Below, piece by piece: positions 35,925-40,546 of a stretch of DNA of 40,546 nt; the stretch's first letter is position 1; each line of letters opens with the position of its first letter. This DNA comes from Akkermansiaceae bacterium (GTDB lineage Bacteria; Verrucomicrobiota; Verrucomicrobiia; Verrucomicrobiales; Akkermansiaceae), in assembly GCA_903826205.1 (NCBI GenBank), contig CAIKDP010000156.1:1-40546 (forward strand), in the 5' to 3' direction. Below the pieces are notes generated by a model that saw only the letters and a list, made by a program, of their open reading frames with translations, did not search any database and was not told where the DNA came from. The position numbers were made by a program, and so were the translations under genes.

Positions 35925-37241
35925 ATGAACACCATGATCCCACATCTTTGGAGTAAAAGAAAAACCGCCTTGACCGCCATCGTATTGGCAGCCTCCATTC
36001 CACTACTCGCCGAAGAGAAGGGCTGGACTCCGCTCAAGGACGCGACGCGCGACGGCAAGCCGCTCGAGGACCTGACGATCAACGGCCGGACCTATGAGGT
36101 TTTTCAGCACGGAGTGAAACCGGAATGGGGATACCAGGCGCCGCAGCAGGATACGTTCGTTCTGGTCCATCCCAAACAGGATCGCAAGAATGCGCCGCTC
36201 TATGTGGTTTTGCACTCGGCGGGCCATGATGTCATCGAGTGTGTGAAATGCACCCGCGACGTCGGCAACCATGACATCTACCGGTCACCGGATGATTTCT
36301 ACGCGCTTTATCTCGACTGCCGCCGCAACCACAACGATTGGTGGTGGGGCGGCATGCACCTGAATAATGCCAATCTAACCAAGAAGAATTCCGGCGGCGA
36401 CCCGATGCCCGTGGAACGGCGCGTGATGGACACCGTCAAGTGGGTGATCCAGCAATACGGGATCGATGCGAACCGCGTGTATCTAACGGGAATTTCGATG
36501 GGTGGCAGTGGCACGCTCGGCATCGGAATGCGCAATGGCGATGTGTTCGCCGCGATCAAAGCCAGCATTCCCGCTGGAATCGAACACGTATCCAACCGGA
36601 TGTATTTTCCACCCCAAGAGCTGCCGGCAGCCGCCAGGATTCCCGATCCGCCTATTGTCATCGACGAGTCGGCACAAAATGACGACTGGTCCAGCGGCCA
36701 CGAGCGGTTTGTGAAAGCCATGAATGACCGGCGATATGCGCTTTTCCTCAATTGGGGGCCGTTCGGCCATGCCCACAACCACCTGCTGATAGAAACGTCC
36801 AATGATCTGGTCAATTCATTCGACTGGCTGAATGTCAGAAAGAACGAGGCCTATCCGGTATTCAGCCATGCCACCAGCAACGACAACCTGCCGTGGCCCG
36901 ACGACTTGAAGAGCACCGCCGCGGGACAGGTCAACGCGTTCTTTCGTTGGAAATGCCTCAGTGATACCAACGACCGGCTTGCCATGTCGCTGTTCCTGGC
37001 GAGTCCGGCCGGTTTGCAAACGACCTTCAAAATCCCCGGGGAATCCACTGCGGATGTGTCCCTGCGCCGGATCCAAAACGGGCCGCTCACGCCCGGTGCC
37101 AGCTTCCACTGGACCTATGGCACTTCCACTGGCGAAGGCAAGGCCGATGCCACGGGGCTCATCACCATCCCCGGATTGAAGATCACGAGCGAGCCGACCA
37201 CCTTGAGCGTCAGCAAGAGTCGCCCGCGTTTCGCGAATTAA
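35925..37241 (+). CDS. Secreted CE1-like alpha/beta-hydrolase (carbohydrate esterase)
   Basis: 438 residues from ATG 35925; ATG 35934, with TTGGA about 10 nt upstream, is equally possible, and the GTG at 35889 overlapping the previous stop is less likely. A signal peptide (RKTALTAIVLAASIPLLA) precedes a feruloyl/acetyl-esterase-like fold: APLYVVLHSAGHD, FYALYLDCRRNHNDWWWGG, VYLTGISMGGSGTLGIGMR (nucleophile Ser about 191), PPIVIDESAQNDDW and a His-rich GPFGHAHNHLL, which probably supplies the catalytic His. A beta domain of about 110 residues closes the protein. It probably deacylates the glycan so that glycosidases of the operon gain access. The SGNH esterase starts 3 bp after its stop. Confidence 0.82.
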   Translation: MNTMIPHLWSKRKTALTAIVLAASIPLLAEEKGWTPLKDATRDGKPLEDLTINGRTYEVFQHGVKPEWGYQAPQQDTFVLVHPKQDRKNAPLYVVLHSAGHDVIECVKCTRDVGNHDIYRSPDDFYALYLDCRRNHNDWWWGGMHLNNANLTKKNSGGDPMPVERRVMDTVKWVIQQYGIDANRVYLTGISMGGSGTLGIGMRNGDVFAAIKASIPAGIEHVSNRMYFPPQELPAAARIPDPPIVIDESAQNDDWSSGHERFVKAMNDRRYALFLNWGPFGHAHNHLLIETSNDLVNSFDWLNVRKNEAYPVFSHATSNDNLPWPDDLKSTAAGQVNAFFRWKCLSDTNDRLAMSLFLASPAGLQTTFKIPGESTADVSLRRIQNGPLTPGASFHWTYGTSTGEGKADATGLITIPGLKITSEPTTLSVSKSRPRFAN

Positions 37242-37244
37242 TCC

Positions 37245-38024
37245 ATGAAGACCACCCTCACACTCATTCTATCACTCGTGGCGCTGGCCGCCGCCGAACC
37301 ACAACCGGGCGATGCCGACTTTCCCACCCGCAACGGCAACCCGCGCCATGAGCAAAAGGTGGCCGCCATCAAGAATGGCAACTTCGACCTCGTCCTCATC
37401 GGCGACTCGATCACCCATGAAATCGGCGAACTCGACGGCAAGTACAAGCCGAACCGGGCCGTCTGGGACCGCCACTTTGCGCCGCGCCATGCGCTCAATC
37501 TCGGCATGAATGGCCAGCGCACCGAGGAGATCTTGTGGAACCTCCAGAACGGCGAGCTCGAGTTCGCCCAATCCCCTAAAGTCGTCATGTTGCTCATCGG
37601 CACCAACAACGCCGACGACCGGCATTTCAAAACCGTCCATACACCGGAGCAGATCTTCGCCGGCACCAAGGCAATCGTCGCCGAGATCCGCAAGCGTCAT
37701 CCCACCACCAAAATCCTGGTGCTACGGATTTTCCCGCGCGGCGGCGACGCGGAAAAAGCGGTTAGCCCGCCGGCCTTCAATTCTTCCGCCACCTGCATCG
37801 AGACATGCCGTCGCGCCGGCGAACTCACGGCACAACTGGCCGACGGCAAGCACGTGTTCTGGCTCGATGTCAATCACGTCTTCCTGCGTCCTGACGGCCG
37901 CATCAACACCGACGTCATGTGGGACTTGCTGCACCCCAGCCCGTTAGGCACCGAGGCCTGGGTGCAGGCCGCCGAACCCCTGCTGGCGCAACTCATGGGC
38001 GACCAGCCGATCAGATCGGACTAA
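37245..38024 (+). CDS. Secreted SGNH/GDSL-family hydrolase (esterase)
   Basis: 259 residues with a short signal peptide (MKTTLTLILSLVALAAA). All four SGNH blocks are visible: LVLIGDSITHE (Ser55), NLGMNGQRTEE (Gly87, Asn89), LLIGTNNADD (Asn block about 119-122), and VMWDLLHPSPLG (Asp227, His230). Such enzymes remove acetyl groups from sugars, or act as PAF-acetylhydrolase-like esterases. The gene starts 3 bp after the CE1-like stop, so the two esterases are co-translated. Homology to GH29 begins within a few bases after its stop codon, which suggests that a deletion ended here. Confidence 0.92.
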   Translation: MKTTLTLILSLVALAAAEPQPGDADFPTRNGNPRHEQKVAAIKNGNFDLVLIGDSITHEIGELDGKYKPNRAVWDRHFAPRHALNLGMNGQRTEEILWNLQNGELEFAQSPKVVMLLIGTNNADDRHFKTVHTPEQIFAGTKAIVAEIRKRHPTTKILVLRIFPRGGDAEKAVSPPAFNSSATCIETCRRAGELTAQLADGKHVFWLDVNHVFLRPDGRINTDVMWDLLHPSPLGTEAWVQAAEPLLAQLMGDQPIRSD

Positions 38025-38025
38025 C

Positions 38026-38550
38026 ACCTGGAAGATTGTCAGGGAACTGCAGCCGGATGCCTGCATCTTCAGCGATGCCGGCCCGGACCTGCGCTGGGTG
38101 GGCAATGAGGATGGTGCCGCCGGCGATCCGTGGTGGGCCACGCTCGACCATTCCAAAGCCACCGCCAGCAACGTGCGCGGCAACCACGACGACTATGCCG
38201 CCGCCAATGCCAGCAACGGCACACAATCCAACAAATACTGGGCGACCGATGATGCCATCACCACGCCGGACCTCACCCTGGACTTCGGCAAACCGACCAC
38301 CTTCAATGTCATCAGCCTGCGCGAGGCCATTCAGTTAGGGCAGCGGGTGGACGACTGGGCGCTCGACGCATGGCAGGGCGGCGCGTGGCAGGAGTTTGCC
38401 AGGGGCAGCGGCATCGGCGCCCGCCGCCTGTGGCGCGGCCAACCGCTCACCAGCGACAAAATCCGCTTGCGCATCACCCGCGCCGCAGCCTGTCCGGCAC
38501 TTGCCGGGATCGCGGTCTATCTGGAGCCCGAGGCGGGACGCGGGCACTGA
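38026..38550 (+). pseudogene. GH29 alpha-L-fucosidase remnant: N-terminus lost and middle deleted in frame
   Basis: The frame reads TWKIVRELQPDACIFSDAGP then DLRWVGNEDGAAGDPWWATL, which is the centre of the GH29 barrel (the DAGP segment precedes the catalytic region). It then passes directly to ATASNVRGN, YWATDDAITTPDLTLDFGKP, FNVISLREAIQLGQRVDDWA, SIGARRLWRGQPLTSDKIRL and CPALAGIAVYLEP, the end of the barrel and the C-terminal beta-sandwich. The N-terminal part and the segment between (normally about 200 residues) are missing, but the frame stays open to a TGA at 38548. There is no proper start; GTG 38098 is the first candidate. The junction is near 38143-38160. It cannot be an active fucosidase. 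Confidence 0.78.
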
Positions 38551-39003
38551 GGGCGCACAAATCAACCTGAAATCTGCAGTTGAAATGGCCATGCAGGCGT
38601 CTTTCATACCACGGATTGGAAATAGGTTCCATTTCACAGTTCCTGATCTCGGCGAAAAAGGATTTGGTACATTTTCGCGGTGGCCGGCTTGGATATCCGG
38701 GCCAACGGCTCAGACGGGACTTGGCAAGTCCCGTTCCTTGGGTGCTGGCTCTTCTCCTGCGGCTGGAAGCCGCAGCTACTGTGGTGCCGGCGAAATGGAT
38801 GGAAAGAAGCTCGCTGCCTGTAGAGTAGAATGTCGGGGGTGACACTATGGCATAGGAATGTTTCTTCCGCACAACGACAAAACAGAAGGCAGATGAACCA
38901 CAAAGAACGCAGAGAGCTCAAAGAAATGCGTCATCCTGGTGCAAACAGGAACGCCTGACCCTGAGTGAAAAGACCTTTTGCCAACACAACACACACAAAG
39001 ACC
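38551..39003. repeat. Gene-free gap with dispersed palindromes
   Basis: No gene is seen in these 453 bp. The gap holds CGGGACTT-ggc-AAGTCCCG (38715-38733), shared with 9390-9408, and CTGCGGCT-gga-AGCCGCAG (38757-38775). Near 38890 there is an AACCACAAAGAACGCAGAG stretch of the type often seen as intergenic repeats in these phyla. The promoter of the following GH20 gene is presumably here, but no convincing -35/-10 pair was found. Confidence 0.6.
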
Positions 39004-40546
39004 ATGACACCACCCAACCACGGACCGTTTGATAGACCCGCACCCGGGGCACACCGCACCCATCGATACGCATGGCTCCCCGCCGCCATGGCCATGCTGC
39101 TGGTGGCGGCCACCGGCGATGCCGCCGCGCCATCCTCCATCCAGGTCATTCCCCTGCCCCGCGTGATCCGCCCGGCCGCAGGCACGTTCACCCTGACGCC
39201 GGATACGGAGATTTTCGTCAGCTCACCCGAATTGACGGATGTGGGCCGCTATCTATCAGACATGCTGGCGCCGGCCACGGGCATGAAGCTGGCCGTTCGC
39301 CCGTCTCCGGCCACGGCCTTGCGCGGCATCGTGTTGGCACTGGACAAGACCCGCAGCGACCTCGGACAGGAGGGTTACTCGCTCATCTGCACGCCGGTGG
39401 CGCTGACCCTAACGGCCGCCAGACCGGCCGGCGTGTTCTATGGCGTACAGACCCTGCGGCAGTTGCTCCCCATCCAAATCGAGAGCGGACAGCCGGTCGC
39501 CAACATCACTTGGACGGTGCCCTGTGTCGCCATCGAGGATCAGCCGCGCTTCCAGTGGCGCGGCTATCTGCTCGATCCAGCCCGCCACTTCCGGACCAAG
39601 GAGGAAATCAAGGACATGATCGACCTGCTGGCCATGCAGAAACTCAACGTGATGCAACTCCACCTGACAGACGACCAGGGCTGGCGGGTTGAAATCAAAA
39701 AGTATCCCAAGCTAACGGAAATCGGCGCGCGGCTGGCAAATTGCAGCGGCAAGAAAGGCGACAACTGGTTTTACCGGCAGGATGACATTAGGGAACTCGT
39801 GGCCTACGCGGCAAGCCGCTATGTGACTTTGGTCCCGGAGATTGAGATGCCCGGTCACAGCGGAGCAGCCACCACCGCGTATCCCGAGTTGGCGTGCGGT
39901 GGCACGCCATCCTCCTCGCTCTGTGTTGCGCAAGAACATACCTTTGAGTTCGCCTGCGCCGTGCTCGACGAGGTGCTGGCGCTTTTCCCATCGCCCTATA
40001 TTCATATCGGCGCCGACGAGGTGACCCCGGCCCGCTGGCGTGCCTGCCCGCAATGCAAGCCGCTGATGGACAAGCTGGCCCAGACCGCGCTGCCTGCTGA
40101 CGTGACACCCTTCCGGCTGCCGCCAAATGCCGCGACCGGCGTGCCGTTTCAAGCGGACATCGCCCGCTTGCAGGGGGAGTTCGTCCGGCGCATCGACCAT
40201 TATCTAACATCCAAGGGGCGGCGCATGATCGGTTGGGATGAAATCATGGAAGGCGGCTTGCAGGCCGACAGCCGCGCGCTGGCCATGGCATGGCGGGGCG
40301 CGCGGGCGGTCCTCGGTGCCGCCGGACAGAATCACGACGTGATCGTCGCCCTGCATCCGGATCTCTATCTGGACAACGCCACCCGCCTCGAGCAGACCTA
40401 TGCCTTCGAACCGGTGCCAGCCGACATGCCGCCCGGGCAGGAGGCGCATGTGCTCGGCCTCCAAGGCAACATGTGGGGGGAGAACACGCCGTCGATCCAG
40501 CGTGTGGTGCAACAATCGTTCCCGCGCCTCTGCGCCATCGCGGAGA
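39004..40546 (+). CDS. Secreted GH20 beta-N-acetylhexosaminidase (C-terminus beyond window)
   Basis: The frame from ATG 39004 stays open to the window end (514 codons). A positively charged leader and hydrophobic core (AWLPAAMAMLLVAATGDAAA) form a signal peptide. An N-terminal GH20b-like domain (IQVIPLPRVIRPAAGTFTLT, GVFYGVQTLRQLLP) precedes the TIM barrel: FQWRGYLLDPARHF, IDLLAMQKLNVMQLHLTDDQ, GWRVEIKKYPKL, VPEIEMPGHSGAA, then the catalytic Asp338-Glu339 pair in HIGADEV, RRMIGWDEIMEGG, AMAWRG and GLQGNMWGE. GH20 enzymes use substrate-assisted catalysis to remove terminal GlcNAc or GalNAc. Separated from the operon by 450 bp, it may be a separate unit. The end of the protein is not in view. 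Confidence 0.93.
   Translation, partial: MTPPNHGPFDRPAPGAHRTHRYAWLPAAMAMLLVAATGDAAAPSSIQVIPLPRVIRPAAGTFTLTPDTEIFVSSPELTDVGRYLSDMLAPATGMKLAVRPSPATALRGIVLALDKTRSDLGQEGYSLICTPVALTLTAARPAGVFYGVQTLRQLLPIQIESGQPVANITWTVPCVAIEDQPRFQWRGYLLDPARHFRTKEEIKDMIDLLAMQKLNVMQLHLTDDQGWRVEIKKYPKLTEIGARLANCSGKKGDNWFYRQDDIRELVAYAASRYVTLVPEIEMPGHSGAATTAYPELACGGTPSSSLCVAQEHTFEFACAVLDEVLALFPSPYIHIGADEVTPARWRACPQCKPLMDKLAQTALPADVTPFRLPPNAATGVPFQADIARLQGEFVRRIDHYLTSKGRRMIGWDEIMEGGLQADSRALAMAWRGARAVLGAAGQNHDVIVALHPDLYLDNATRLEQTYAFEPVPADMPPGQEAHVLGLQGNMWGENTPSIQRVVQQSFPRLCAIAE

Noticed and set aside
38715-38775. Intrinsic terminators after the plus-strand operon
   Set aside because: The hairpins are strong but no T-run follows, and one recurs elsewhere as a repeat.
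1-40546. Frequent CTAAC/GTTAG and TGATAG words, sometimes using rare Leu CTA/TTA or Ile ATA codons
   Set aside because: A rough count of CTAAC/GTTAG is near what base composition predicts, and many CTA, TTA and ATA codons occur outside these contexts. A proper k-mer test against a codon-shuffled background would be needed.

Overview
This GC-rich window reads as chromosomal DNA of a polysaccharide-degrading Verrucomicrobiota bacterium (Verrucomicrobiae-like; Planctomycetota or Lentisphaerota are less likely). Pointers are Tat-exported Gfo/Idh/MocA oxidoreductases, many secreted glycosidases and esterases without any SusC/SusD pair, intergenic DNA full of short palindromes, and three consecutive secreted proteins that share a C-terminal tail (aspartate-rich DPxxDGxxN motif, then beta-rich sequence ending in GKLF-R) typical of verrucomicrobial secreted proteins. 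No tRNA, rRNA, CRISPR array or transposase gene was seen.

Layout. Minus strand, 1-6.6 kb: a RelB/DinJ-type antitoxin and a MazF/PemK-type toxin lie 6 bp upstream of a GH2 glycosidase, which is coupled by an ATGA overlap to a Gfo/Idh/MocA oxidoreductase. Further downstream come a secreted alpha/beta-hydrolase esterase and a second Gfo/Idh/MocA gene cut by the window edge. Plus strand, 7.1-8.9 kb: a GH9-like gene broken by a frameshift, followed by a 112-bp tandem repeat. Minus strand, 9.4-23.7 kb: a six-hairpin protein of unknown function, then a run (in transcription order) of a 1.7-kb-residue-scale DUF6288/HEAT/PA14 surface protein, two Ig+SUMF1-like proteins sharing a 1.27-kb duplication, and a GH95-like enzyme. 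Plus strand, 24.0-40.5 kb: GH127, a giant GH140-like/GH106 fusion, a second GH140-like enzyme, a six-hairpin glycosidase-like protein, an internally deleted GH39-like gene, a CE1-like esterase, an SGNH esterase, a GH29 remnant, and a GH20 hexosaminidase running off the window. Several of these plus-strand genes overlap by ATGA or are 3-8 bp apart, so they look like one operon.

Function. The enzyme set (GH140-like apiosidase family, GH106, GH127, GH95, GH2, esterases) resembles the set used by Bacteroides thetaiotaomicron on rhamnogalacturonan II side chains. Using it here for an RG-II-like, esterified pectic glycan is an inference; GH29 and GH20 activities would suit a fucose- or hexosamine-containing glycan instead.

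Most unusual signals: (1) three gene remnants (6.7, 35.7 and 38.1 kb) that have each lost the middle of the protein while the reading frame stays open; (2) a GH140-like/GH106 fusion followed by a free-standing GH140-like paralogue; (3) a GH95-like enzyme with altered catalytic positions; (4) a RelB-MazF hybrid toxin-antitoxin pair with three operator-like repeats at exact 10-bp spacing, placed directly ahead of a CAZyme operon; (5) several families of intergenic hairpins.
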